Part shown: piece by piece, positions 8,510-15,039 of the stretch
How the letters are laid out: each line of letters starts with the position of its first letter
Position numbering within the stretch: the stretch's first letter is position 1
Assembly: GCA_023299965.1 (NCBI GenBank)
Contig: JALZVN010000018.1
Span: forward strand, 1 to 23,761
Origin: Saprospiraceae bacterium
Lineage (GTDB): Bacteria; Bacteroidota; Bacteroidia; Chitinophagales; Saprospiraceae
DNA length: 23,761 nt
Reading direction: 5' to 3'
The notes under the pieces: model-generated
What the model saw: only the letters and a program-made list of their open reading frames with translations
What the model was told of the DNA's origin: nothing
The model's database searches: none
Translations under genes and position numbers: made by a program

Positions 8510-8882
8510 CAGCACTCTTCGCAAAGAAGCACACAGATACAATGGGTTTCATCTATTGCTTTGTTATGACTTGTCCCGATGCGAGGTTCCTTCAGCACTA
8601 AGCTTGTTTATTAATTACTTTAGATTGGTGTACAATATGCGGATAGTCAATGTGAATTATATGTCAATAAGTTCTGGTATCCCTAAATATTCTCTATTCA
8701 AGATGCTTAGTTTCAGACCTGAGCTATCATGCCATTTGTAGTTTGAAATGGTGTAAAAGATTTTAGGGCAGCTCTATTAACTGCTTCTTGAGTGTAAAAG
8801 TAGAATAGAATGGATTTAGACGAGGAGTGAGCTTAGCCTTAGCCAACGAACAACGAAGACTGACTGACTGTTGTGTAGCAAT

Positions 8883-8901
8883 TTTGATCTTGGAGATCAA
8901 A
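8883..8901. repeat. 7-bp GATC hairpin
   Basis: TTTGATC (8883-8889) pairs with GATCAAA (8895-8901) across a 5-nt loop. It is part of the palindrome cluster in the gap between 8160 and 9278. Confidence 0.6.
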
Positions 8902-8911
8902 CAAGGAAGAA

Positions 8912-8931
8912 ACAATGCAAGCTTGCATTGT
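8912..8931. repeat. 20-bp perfect palindrome
   Basis: ACAATGCAAG (8912-8921) is followed directly by its complement CTTGCATTGT (8922-8931) with no spacer. A loopless palindrome of this length is more typical of a dyad binding site for a dimeric DNA-binding protein, or of a cruciform, than of an RNA hairpin. Confidence 0.75.
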
Positions 8932-8989
8932 CAAGTGGAAACTATATAAGATCATCTTTTCTAATCAACCAAGAGTATAGTTAATAGAG

Positions 8990-9073
8990 GTGCCCTTTAG
9001 AAAGGATCAAGGTAGAGGTGATCGCCCGCTGCGTAGCATTATTGATCCAGCGGATCAATATTGGGGAGGGCAC
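8990..9073. repeat. Compound stem with internal GATC hairpin
   Basis: GTGCCCT (8990-8996) and AGGGCAC (9067-9073) are exact complements that bracket an 84-nt unit. Inside lies a second stem, ATTGATCC (9041-9048) with GGATCAAT (9052-9059), with a 3-nt loop. GGATCAA near 9003 offers an alternative partner for the TTGATCC arm. The nested layout could be a structured RNA or a recombination site; there is no evidence for either beyond the pairing. Confidence 0.6.
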
Positions 9074-9138
9074 TGTTGAAAACTTGAGACAGCATGCAAG
9101 ATCTCTATATAATAACCTTAGCTATTATGAGCATTTTT

Positions 9139-9188
9139 AACCTGCCTATGCCGGCCAGGCGAAGAGACCTGTCTACCGGAGGCAGGTT
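9139..9188. repeat. Imperfect palindrome of the CCTGCC...GGCAGG type
   Basis: AACCTGCCT (9139-9147) pairs with AGGCAGGTT (9180-9188), and CCGG tetramers just inside both arms extend the symmetry. GC-rich palindromic units of this look are common dispersed intergenic repeats in Bacteroidota as I know them; copy number in this genome cannot be judged from the window. Confidence 0.6.
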
Positions 9189-9189
9189 G

Positions 9190-9238
9190 ATTTTGTGTAT
9201 CAAAATATATATGCGTCATTTTAAATTTCAAATGGTAT
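9190..9238. repeat. AT-rich module, copy 1 (see 14441)
   Basis: ATTTTG...CAAAAT (9190-9206) forms a small hairpin followed by ATATATATGCGTCATT and CAAATGGTATAA. A similar arrangement occurs at 14441-14505 with ATTTTGAT...ATCAAAAT, then ATATGCATCATT and CAATTGGTATTAA. By eye about three quarters of the aligned bases agree after one 2-nt gap. Both copies sit directly beside palindrome-rich blocks. Confidence 0.45.
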
Positions 9239-9277
9239 AAGTCTATTGCACAATCAAACAAAGACACATTAAGACAC

Positions 9278-9318
9278 AAAAAAGCCCGACTTCAAATGAA
9301 TGAAGCCGGGCTTTTTTT
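9278..9318 (-). terminator. Terminator of the 23-residue-repeat gene
   Basis: AAAAAAGCCCGaCTTCA pairs with TGAAGcCGGGCTTTTTTT with a single mismatch and a 6-nt loop. In the minus-strand reading it ends in a run of T and starts about 20 nt beyond the stop codon at 9339. Confidence 0.88.
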
Positions 9319-9338
9319 ATTCTATATTGAAAGAACTA

Positions 9339-11000
9339 TTAGTATCTGATACCAAGAGCCTTTAATGTTTCAATATCTAACTGACCTACAGGAAGACCAT
9401 TTTCTTTCTGGAATTTAGTAAGTGCAGATTTTGTCTGAGCCCCAAATACGTTATCAGAAGGACCAGGGTTATAACCTCTTGTTCTCAAAGCATCCTGGAT
9501 CTGACGGTAAGTGTAATCAGTAACTTGGTTGTTACAGATAACTTCTCTCCACTCAGTGAATCCACCTGGCTTAACTAATCTTCTCTTAGTTAAAGTCTGG
9601 TATTCAGCAGGAATTTCAACTGACTTAGTAGAAGCAGCAGACTTAACTACTTGCTTAGTTTGAGTTGTGTATTCAGCAGGAATAGCCTGTACTTCAGAAG
9701 AAGCAGCATTCTTAAGTACTCTCTTAGTTACAGTAGAGAACTCAGCAGGAATTACTTCCTCTCTAGTTGTAGCAGGAGTACCCAATACAGTCTTAGTGAT
9801 TGTCTTGAACTGAGCAGGAATTGCTTCCTCTCTTGTAGATGCTGGAGTCTTGATTACTCTCTTAGTGATGGTAGAAAATTCAGCAGGAATTGCTTCTTCT
9901 CTAGTAGATGCAGGAGTCTTGATAATCTGCTTAGTTACAGTAGAGAATTGAGCAGGAATTACTTCCTCTCTAGTAGTAGCAGGAGTTTTGATTACTCTCT
10001 TAGTTACTGTAGAGAATTCAGCAGGAATTGCTTCTTGTCTAGTAGTAGCAGGAGTCTTAACAACTCTTCTAGTTTGAGTTCCGTATTCAGCAGGAATCTC
10101 AACAGTTTTGATACAATCATCACCACTGTCAGAGTAACCATTAGCACATCCTTGTCTGATTTGCTTAGTTACTGTTTTGAATTCAGCTGGTACTTCTACC
10201 AAACACCATACAAGACAATCGTTAGGATCTGCAGAAAGACAGTTTCTGTCTGCTTTCTTCTTAACCCACTTCGTAGAAGCTGGCTTCACCTCGATAGTTT
10301 CAGTTTCAGTTGTGTACTGAGCTGGAACTCTTTCGATTCTAGAAGATGCTTCTTTTACTAATACTTGCTCAGTTACTGTTTCGTAAGTAGCAGGAACAGG
10401 AATCAACCTTGAAGACTCAGGCTTAACCATCATTTGCTCAGTTACTGTTTCGTACTCAGCAGGAATTGGAATTAGACGCTTAGACTCAGGCTTCGTCATC
10501 ATTTGCTCTGATACTGTTTCGTAAGTAGCAGGAACAGGAATCAATCTTCTTGACTCAGGCTTAACCATTACTTGCTCAGTTACTGTTTCGTACTCAGCAG
10601 GAATTGGAATTAAACGCTTTGACTCAGGAGACACCATTACTTGTTCAGTAACTGTTTCGTAAGTAGCAGGAACAGGAATCAATCTTCTTGACTCAGGCTT
10701 AACCATGATCTGTTCAGTAACTGTTTCAAACTCTTCAGGCTTCGTAAGAATTCTTGAAGATTCAGCTTTCGCTAATACTTGCTCAGATACAGTTTCGTAA
10801 GTAGCTGGTACAACTTCTACTCTCGTAGATGCACCTCTAATAAGAATCTGCTCTGTTACCGTTTCGTACTCGTCCGGAATCAAGCATTTTGCGTAGCATT
10901 TTCCTGGTTCATTATTGACTGGAAGGTCACCAGGTTGCGCCATTACACTTGTTGCAAAGAACAAACATGCAATTGCAAAAAATAGGTTCAATTTTTTCAT
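9339..11000 (-). CDS. Secreted 23-residue-repeat protein with C-terminal peptidoglycan-binding domain
   Basis: The 553-residue product starts at ATG 10998-11000, giving a clear signal peptide (MKKLNLFFAIACLFFATSVMAQ); an in-frame ATG 69 nt upstream would bury it. Eighteen tandem repeats follow from about residue 42 to 490, most exactly 23 residues long with consensus P-A-x-Y/F-x-T-V-T-E/K-x-V. The first nine are acidic (TVTEQ...KPES), the last nine basic (TVTKR...TPATTREE). Two longer repeats in the middle carry five cysteines (C253, C262, C266, C285, C296). Residues about 496-551 (TYRQIQDAL, GYNPGPSDNVFGAQTKSALTKFQ) are a PG_binding_1 domain. It probably sits in the periplasm or on the outer membrane, tied to peptidoglycan. 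The function of the repeats is unknown to me. Confidence 0.85.
   Translation of the reverse strand: MKKLNLFFAIACLFFATSVMAQPGDLPVNNEPGKCYAKCLIPDEYETVTEQILIRGASTRVEVVPATYETVSEQVLAKAESSRILTKPEEFETVTEQIMVKPESRRLIPVPATYETVTEQVMVSPESKRLIPIPAEYETVTEQVMVKPESRRLIPVPATYETVSEQMMTKPESKRLIPIPAEYETVTEQMMVKPESSRLIPVPATYETVTEQVLVKEASSRIERVPAQYTTETETIEVKPASTKWVKKKADRNCLSADPNDCLVWCLVEVPAEFKTVTKQIRQGCANGYSDSGDDCIKTVEIPAEYGTQTRRVVKTPATTRQEAIPAEFSTVTKRVIKTPATTREEVIPAQFSTVTKQIIKTPASTREEAIPAEFSTITKRVIKTPASTREEAIPAQFKTITKTVLGTPATTREEVIPAEFSTVTKRVLKNAASSEVQAIPAEYTTQTKQVVKSAASTKSVEIPAEYQTLTKRRLVKPGGFTEWREVICNNQVTDYTYRQIQDALRTRGYNPGPSDNVFGAQTKSALTKFQKENGLPVGQLDIETLKALGIRY
9417..10877 (-). repeat. Tandem 69-bp coding repeats, with 138-bp higher-order units
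   Basis: The 23-residue protein repeats are visible as 69-bp DNA repeats. In the acidic half a two-repeat unit of 138 bp recurs: the string GTAAGTAGCAGGAACAGG begins at 10383, 10521 and 10659, exactly 138 bp apart. The intervening units use the alternative GTACTCAGCAGGAATTGG form. This points to recent duplication of pairs of repeats. The whole array is in frame and coding. Confidence 0.85.
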
Positions 11001-11068
11001 AATTGAATTATAGTTTTTGATTAAAAAATAATATTTAGAATTTTGAATTATAGCCTCAAAATATGGCA

Positions 11069-11076
11069 CAAATTTA
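11069..11076 (-). promoter_or_regulatory. Candidate -7 box for the repeat-protein gene
   Basis: On the minus strand this is TAAATTTG, an exact TAnnTTTG match, about 70 nt upstream of the ATG at 11000. At the 19-nt upstream spacing there is TATG, one mismatch from TTTG. The box overlaps the stop codon (11074-11076) of the upstream HD gene, so the repeat gene may be transcribed independently. Confidence 0.45.
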
Positions 11077-12285
11077 CTGCAAAACTTTCGGATAACATAA
11101 ATAATGTTTAGTTATTATTAGTTCTCGAATTACATCGTCAGAAATCTCTGAAAGTGGCTTGATTTCACCACTTTTTAGCATCATTTTGATTTCTTTTTTT
11201 GACGTACTATATGTTGTGTTACGTTCTGAGCCTGAGAAGATTAAATATTTATCATTGAAGTCTTCACCAAATTTTGTTCTCAATTTTGTACCTATCTCTC
11301 TTTTTCTTTCGTCCTCTATTTCGTCATTGCTCATCTCGATGGCAAAAAGCCTTCTCGCCATTATACTTTCGGCTAGATACGACAATGTTATGTCGTCACT
11401 TTTCTGCCAAATTTTCAAACTACAGATCACATCATAATCATCCAATTGAGTAAAGTCTTCAATCACTGAATTGGAATCTCCAAAAGCATTTTTTCCTTTT
11501 GATTTCAAAAAACGTCCAAGTATACCAGAGCATTCCAAGCTGTTTGTATCATCTTGCAGTACTTCTTTTGCACGAAGAACTGTCCGAATTAGCATTTGTT
11601 CTGCAGTCAATACCGTCTTATGCAGGTACACCTGCCAATACATCATTCGACGCGCCACAAGGAACTTTTCAATGGAATAGATGCCTTTTTCTTCTACCAC
11701 CAAATGATTATCCGATACATTTAGCATGCTGATAATTCTTTCGTGCCCGATGACACCTTCGTGTACACCCGTAAAAAAACTATCCCGCTTGAGATAATCC
11801 ATACGATCCATATCCAGCTGACTACTGATCAACTCATGTAAAAATGGCTTGCTGTATTCCCCTTTAAAGATCTGAATAGCAAGACTTAACTTGCCTTCAA
11901 ATTCCTCATTGAGACGATCCATTATCATCAAAGACAGATCTTCATGATGAAAAGGAAGGATTTTGTGTTCCAAAGCATGTGAAAAAGGACCATGACCTAT
12001 GTCATGAAGTAAAATGCCTATCATGACTCCTTCTTTTTCAGCATCGCTGATGTCTATACCTTTTTGTCTCAGCACAGTTACCGCCATTTTCATGAGGTGC
12101 ATCGCACCTATAGCATGATGAAATCGAGTATGCAAAGCGCCTGGGTAAACATAATCCGTCAGCCCCAACTGTTTGATCCTACGCAATCTCTGAAAGTATC
12201 GATGCTCTATTAGCTTGAAAATCAATCCACTAGGCATGTCAATGAGCCCATAAATTGGATCATTCAACAACTTGTTATACCTCAT
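11074..12285 (-). CDS. HD-superfamily phosphohydrolase (COG1078, dNTPase-like)
   Basis: The 403-residue cytoplasmic protein begins with the family signature NDPIYGLIDMPS and carries a complete HD metal site: His57 in HTRFHHAIG, His94-Asp95 in LLHDIGHGPFSH, and Asp160 in LDMDRMDYLKRD. These are the residues that coordinate metal in SAMHD1 and bacterial dNTP triphosphohydrolases. Members of COG1078 are therefore expected to hydrolyse (d)NTPs or related phosphoesters, but substrates are mostly untested. The length is normal. It lies upstream of, and in the same direction as, the 23-residue-repeat gene (73 nt gap), and is divergent from porX across 386 bp. No functional link to either neighbour is obvious. 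Confidence 0.88.
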   Translation of the reverse strand: MRYNKLLNDPIYGLIDMPSGLIFKLIEHRYFQRLRRIKQLGLTDYVYPGALHTRFHHAIGAMHLMKMAVTVLRQKGIDISDAEKEGVMIGILLHDIGHGPFSHALEHKILPFHHEDLSLMIMDRLNEEFEGKLSLAIQIFKGEYSKPFLHELISSQLDMDRMDYLKRDSFFTGVHEGVIGHERIISMLNVSDNHLVVEEKGIYSIEKFLVARRMMYWQVYLHKTVLTAEQMLIRTVLRAKEVLQDDTNSLECSGILGRFLKSKGKNAFGDSNSVIEDFTQLDDYDVICSLKIWQKSDDITLSYLAESIMARRLFAIEMSNDEIEDERKREIGTKLRTKFGEDFNDKYLIFSGSERNTTYSTSKKEIKMMLKSGEIKPLSEISDDVIRELIITKHYLCYPKVLQ

Positions 12286-12671
12286 TTATCTGATTTTTTT
12301 ACAAAGATGGATCATTCTGTATAGAAGTCTAACAATAAGCTAAAAATTTCACTCGTTAGTAACCTACCATTTCAAACTGATCTTGCAAATCGTTATCTGC
12401 ACAGCTTCTTAAAGATAAGACTGTACTTTCTTAATTTGGGTTGCTTGTCATGTCGAAATTTTCGATTTTTTTATTTTTCAAGTTTTACTCATCAAAAACC
12501 TAATCGCTCAGAAATAAACTCTACTTTTAAATTATCTTACACAAGTTTGTTTTACTAGGTACAACTAGCTACTGCTCAGCGCAATATTTCAATTATGATC
12601 TATGTAGCTTGCTGATGGTCTCAGAAGGTACCTCGATGCTGCTAAACAAGTGTTACAAACCAATTTAAATA
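12286..12671. other. Divergent intergenic region between HD gene and porX
   Basis: This 386-bp AT-rich stretch has no gene that I can support. It should carry promoters for both divergent genes, but I find only near matches: CATCTTTG on the minus strand (12302-12309) and CAAGTTTG on the plus strand, each one base off TAnnTTTG and without a proper upstream TTTG. A short dyad TCGAAATTTTCGA (12453-12465) followed by a T run could be a weak terminator or an operator. Confidence 0.4.
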
Positions 12672-14231
12672 ATGGACATGATCAAAATTCTTTGGGCTGA
12701 CGATGAAATAGATTTGCTAAAGCCACAGCTTTTATTCCTAGAAAAAAAGGGCTACGACGTGATTACAGTCACCAATGGTCATGATGCTTTAGAAGAGTGC
12801 GAAGAGCGCAACGATATTGACGTAGTATTCCTAGACGAAAGTATGCCTGGTTTGACAGGACTAGAAACGCTTACCAAAATAAAAGAGAATTCTCCTTCCT
12901 TACCGGTAGTGATGATTACCAAAAATGAAGCAGAAACCGTAATGGAGGAAGCCTTAGGAAGTTCTATTACAGACTACCTAATCAAACCCGTCAATCCAAA
13001 TCAGATATTACTGACACTCAAAAAAATTGTCGATAATAAACGATTGATAAAAGAGAAAACGACCTATGACTATCAAGTTGACTTCCGACAGATATCCATG
13101 GAGATTATGGACAATCCTGATGTTAAATCTTGGGTAGATATATACAAAAAGATAATAAACTGGGAGCTCAAGCTAGACGCCTCTAGTACCAATGAGATGT
13201 CTGATATACTAAGCATACAGAAGGAAGAGGCCAATCGCGGATTCTCAAAATTTATTGAGAAAAACTATCCGGATTGGATGTCCAAAAAATCAGACAATAT
13301 TCCACTTCAGTCCCACAATTTGCTTCAAGAGAAGGTATTTACGCAGATGAATGATGATAAGCCAACCATTTTTCTACTCCTGGACAACCTTCGTATGGAC
13401 CAGTGGAAAATCCTCGAGCCCATCATCACAGAGCTATACAGAGTAGTGGAAGAAGACTCCTTTTACAGCATTCTTCCGACAACGACACAGTATAGCCGCA
13501 ACGCTATTTTTGCCGGCATGATGCCTAGCGAAATAGAAGAATATTATCCGGATTGGTGGAAGAATGATATGGAAAAGGGGGGCAAGAATATGCATGAAGC
13601 AGATTTATTAAAAGCGCAGATTGATCGAGTAGTACGCAAGCCACTCAAGCATGATTATATCAAGGTGACCAACGTCGCCAAAGGCAAGCAACTGTTAGAC
13701 AACTGGCACAATTACCTCAACAATGACTTGACAGTTATTGTGTATAACTTTATAGATATGCTTTCGCATGCCCGCACAGAGATGGAGGTACTCAAGGAAT
13801 TGGCAGGAGATGAAGCAGCTTATCGATCTTTGACCCGATCTTGGTTCTTACACTCTCATTTATGGGAGATGTTGCAGCGCGTGGCTGAGAAGGATGTACA
13901 GCTGATTATTTCTACAGATCACGGGACTATTAGAGTGAAGACGCCATCCAAAGTGGTAGGAGACAAGGATACGACTACCAATCTTAGATACAAAGTAGGC
14001 AGAAATCTTAAGTACACAGGAAAGGATGTTCTTGAGATAAAGGATCCCAAAAAAGTACTGCTTCCGACACCAAATATTAGCTCAACTTTTATTTTCGCTA
14101 AAGAAGACAAGTATTTCCTTTACCCGAATAACTACAATCACTATAACGCCTATTACAAAAATACTTTCCAGCATGGGGGAATTTCCCTAGAAGAAGTAAT
14201 CTGCCCGATTATACGACTGGAAACTAAGTAA
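12672..14231 (+). CDS. porX: PorX-type response regulator with PglZ domain
   Basis: This 519-residue protein joins a receiver domain to a PglZ (alkaline-phosphatase-superfamily) domain, the architecture of PorX. In Porphyromonas and Flavobacterium PorX works with the sensor kinase PorY and a sigma factor (SigP) to control type IX secretion genes. The receiver keeps the acidic pocket D10-D11, phosphoacceptor D55, T83 and K105. The PglZ part has LLLDNLRMD (D238), LPTTTQYSRNA (about 268-278), TDHGT (D416/H417) and QHGG (H501). These are the expected metal and nucleophile positions, and the PglZ domain of PorX is reported to be an active oligonucleotide phosphodiesterase. Met3 is an equally good start. 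No PorY homologue is in the window, but T9SS cargo genes follow about 1.4 kb downstream. Confidence 0.92.
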   Translation: MDMIKILWADDEIDLLKPQLLFLEKKGYDVITVTNGHDALEECEERNDIDVVFLDESMPGLTGLETLTKIKENSPSLPVVMITKNEAETVMEEALGSSITDYLIKPVNPNQILLTLKKIVDNKRLIKEKTTYDYQVDFRQISMEIMDNPDVKSWVDIYKKIINWELKLDASSTNEMSDILSIQKEEANRGFSKFIEKNYPDWMSKKSDNIPLQSHNLLQEKVFTQMNDDKPTIFLLLDNLRMDQWKILEPIITELYRVVEEDSFYSILPTTTQYSRNAIFAGMMPSEIEEYYPDWWKNDMEKGGKNMHEADLLKAQIDRVVRKPLKHDYIKVTNVAKGKQLLDNWHNYLNNDLTVIVYNFIDMLSHARTEMEVLKELAGDEAAYRSLTRSWFLHSHLWEMLQRVAEKDVQLIISTDHGTIRVKTPSKVVGDKDTTTNLRYKVGRNLKYTGKDVLEIKDPKKVLLPTPNISSTFIFAKEDKYFLYPNNYNHYNAYYKNTFQHGGISLEEVICPIIRLETK

Positions 14232-14258
14232 TTTTTTAGGATAAAGATTTGGGGCCAT

Positions 14259-14281
14259 CCTCAGACAGAAAAAGTCTGAGG
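14259..14281. repeat. 8-bp perfect hairpin after porX
   Basis: CCTCAGAC (14259-14266) pairs with GTCTGAGG (14274-14281) with the 7-nt loop AGAAAAA. It starts about 27 nt after the porX stop. There is no T run, so a classical terminator is unlikely. Confidence 0.65.
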
Positions 14282-14344
14282 TCGTTATGCTCCATAGCTC
14301 GCTCTTCGCTCGGCCCTTTGCCTGCACACCAGCTCTACGCGGTC

Positions 14345-14388
14345 TACTCCAGCATCCTCGACAGAAAATTGTCAAGGATGCCGGAGTA
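14345..14388. repeat. Long imperfect hairpin
   Basis: TACTCCaGCATCCT (14345-14358) pairs with AGGATGCcGGAGTA (14375-14388) with one mismatch. GACA/TGTC then continues the stem inside, after one C-A mismatch, leaving a 6-nt loop. With the hairpin at 14259 it brackets a GC-rich core rich in GCTC/CGCT repeats. Confidence 0.7.
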
Positions 14389-14440
14389 CTATTGCGCAGC
14401 ACTTGTCCGAGGATACCCTATTTTTAGCTATATCTGCTGT

Positions 14441-14505
14441 ATTTTGATACCTGATAAGTAGCTAAATCAAAATATATGCATCATTCTCAAAGGCAATTGG
14501 TATTA
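14441..14505. repeat. AT-rich module, copy 2 (see 9190)
   Basis: ATTTTGAT (14441-14448) and ATCAAAAT (14466-14473) form an 8-bp stem, followed by ATATGCATCATT and CAATTGGTATTAA. The same order of elements occurs at 9190-9238. It ends just upstream of the lipoprotein gene and could contribute its promoter. Confidence 0.45.
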
Positions 14506-14510
14506 ATTAC

Positions 14511-14518
14511 TATTTTTG
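14511..14518 (+). promoter_or_regulatory. Candidate -7 box for lipoprotein gene
   Basis: TATTTTTG matches TAnnTTTG exactly, 26 nt upstream of the ATG at 14545. No TTTG lies 19 nt upstream. It directly adjoins the repeat module ending near 14505. Confidence 0.3.
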
Positions 14519-14544
14519 AGCACAAACTAATTTTTTTGACCTTG

Positions 14545-15039
14545 ATGAGAAATCTGCTCTTCCTTTTTATCACTATTATATGTTTCTCCTGCCAATCGGA
14601 GCCAAATAGCATGAGTTCATGGTCTGATTTAGACCTATTGAAGCATGGTATTCCTTTCAGTATTTTAGCGCCGGACAGCGCAAAAGTAGAAACCATTGAT
14701 TTTGGCAACATCATGAAGGATGTTACAGTCCGAGGCAATGACGATTATTTTGTTCAAATTTTTGCCTCTGATGCAAAAACATTAGACGTTAAAACACTCA
14801 AAGAAGAAGCACTCAAGGAAGTTAAAGACGAAAAGCATTTTTCACGAGTAGTAGAAGAGTCAGATCAAGGCTTTCTATATGAAAGTAGAAGAGACTCCAC
14901 CAATACATATTACGGATTTAGATATGTTCGTGTCCAAGGAAGTAAAGAATACCTTTTGCAAAACGGTTTTAGAGGATTTTTTACGGAGGAGCAAGCCCGC
15001 TCTATGTATAAGGCTGTTGCTGTACAATCTTCAAAATAG
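14545..15039 (+). CDS. Small putative lipoprotein of unknown function
   Basis: The ATG at 14545 gives a 164-residue protein with a signal peptide (MRNLLFLFITIICFS) and a likely lipidated Cys16 followed by QSEPN. The lipobox is loose (C-F-S-C), as often in Bacteroidota. An in-frame start 69 nt upstream would add a hydrophilic extension and is less likely. The mature part is an alpha/beta mix with strands such as PFSILAPDSAKVET and DDYFVQIFASD, a charged helix (LKEEALKEVKDE), and a C-terminal helix EEQARSMYKAVAVQ. I do not recognise the family. It is preceded by a repeat block and followed by the promoter of the surface operon, so it is probably transcribed alone. Confidence 0.72.
   Translation: MRNLLFLFITIICFSCQSEPNSMSSWSDLDLLKHGIPFSILAPDSAKVETIDFGNIMKDVTVRGNDDYFVQIFASDAKTLDVKTLKEEALKEVKDEKHFSRVVEESDQGFLYESRRDSTNTYYGFRYVRVQGSKEYLLQNGFRGFFTEEQARSMYKAVAVQSSK

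Larger units (their letters stand above)
8161..9277. other. Gene-poor intergenic tract rich in palindromes
   Basis: About 1.1 kb separates the phosphoesterase from the 23-residue-repeat gene. I see no convincing gene in it: open frames such as 8325-8552 (minus) and 8556-8741 (plus) lack any recognisable domain or family pattern. It holds at least six inverted repeats, listed separately, several GATC-containing hairpins, and an AT-rich tail shared with the block near 14441. It looks like accumulated dispersed repeats or remnants of mobile DNA, but no transposase is left. Confidence 0.6.
14232..14544. other. Palindrome-rich intergenic block between porX and lipoprotein gene
   Basis: No gene is supported here. 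The block holds two GC-rich hairpins and an AT-rich module like that at 9190, each listed separately. An open frame on the minus strand (14187-14402) runs through the hairpins and into porX and shows no family pattern. The GC-rich stretch contrasts with the AT-rich surroundings and looks like a dispersed repeat inserted between two genes. Confidence 0.55.

Noticed and set aside
8325..8552. 75-residue open frame on the minus strand in the palindrome tract
   Set aside because: No recognisable domain, and it runs through the 13-bp inverted repeat. It may be a remnant of mobile DNA, but nothing supports it as a gene.
8556..8741. 61-residue open frame on the plus strand
   Set aside because: No family pattern, no promoter box, and an unremarkable composition in an AT-rich spacer.
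9651..10361. 236-residue Ser/Arg-rich open frame on the plus strand
   Set aside because: It is the antisense shadow of the 23-residue-repeat gene; its periodicity only mirrors that gene.
9417..10877. Regular 69-bp direct repeats that could suggest a CRISPR array or satellite
   Set aside because: The whole array is one open frame on the minus strand with a signal peptide and a C-terminal domain; there are no unique spacers, and variation follows codons.
14187..14402. 71-residue open frame on the minus strand overlapping the porX end
   Set aside because: It crosses the GC-rich hairpins and the 3' end of porX; its Arg/Ala-rich product is what a repeat element would give by chance.
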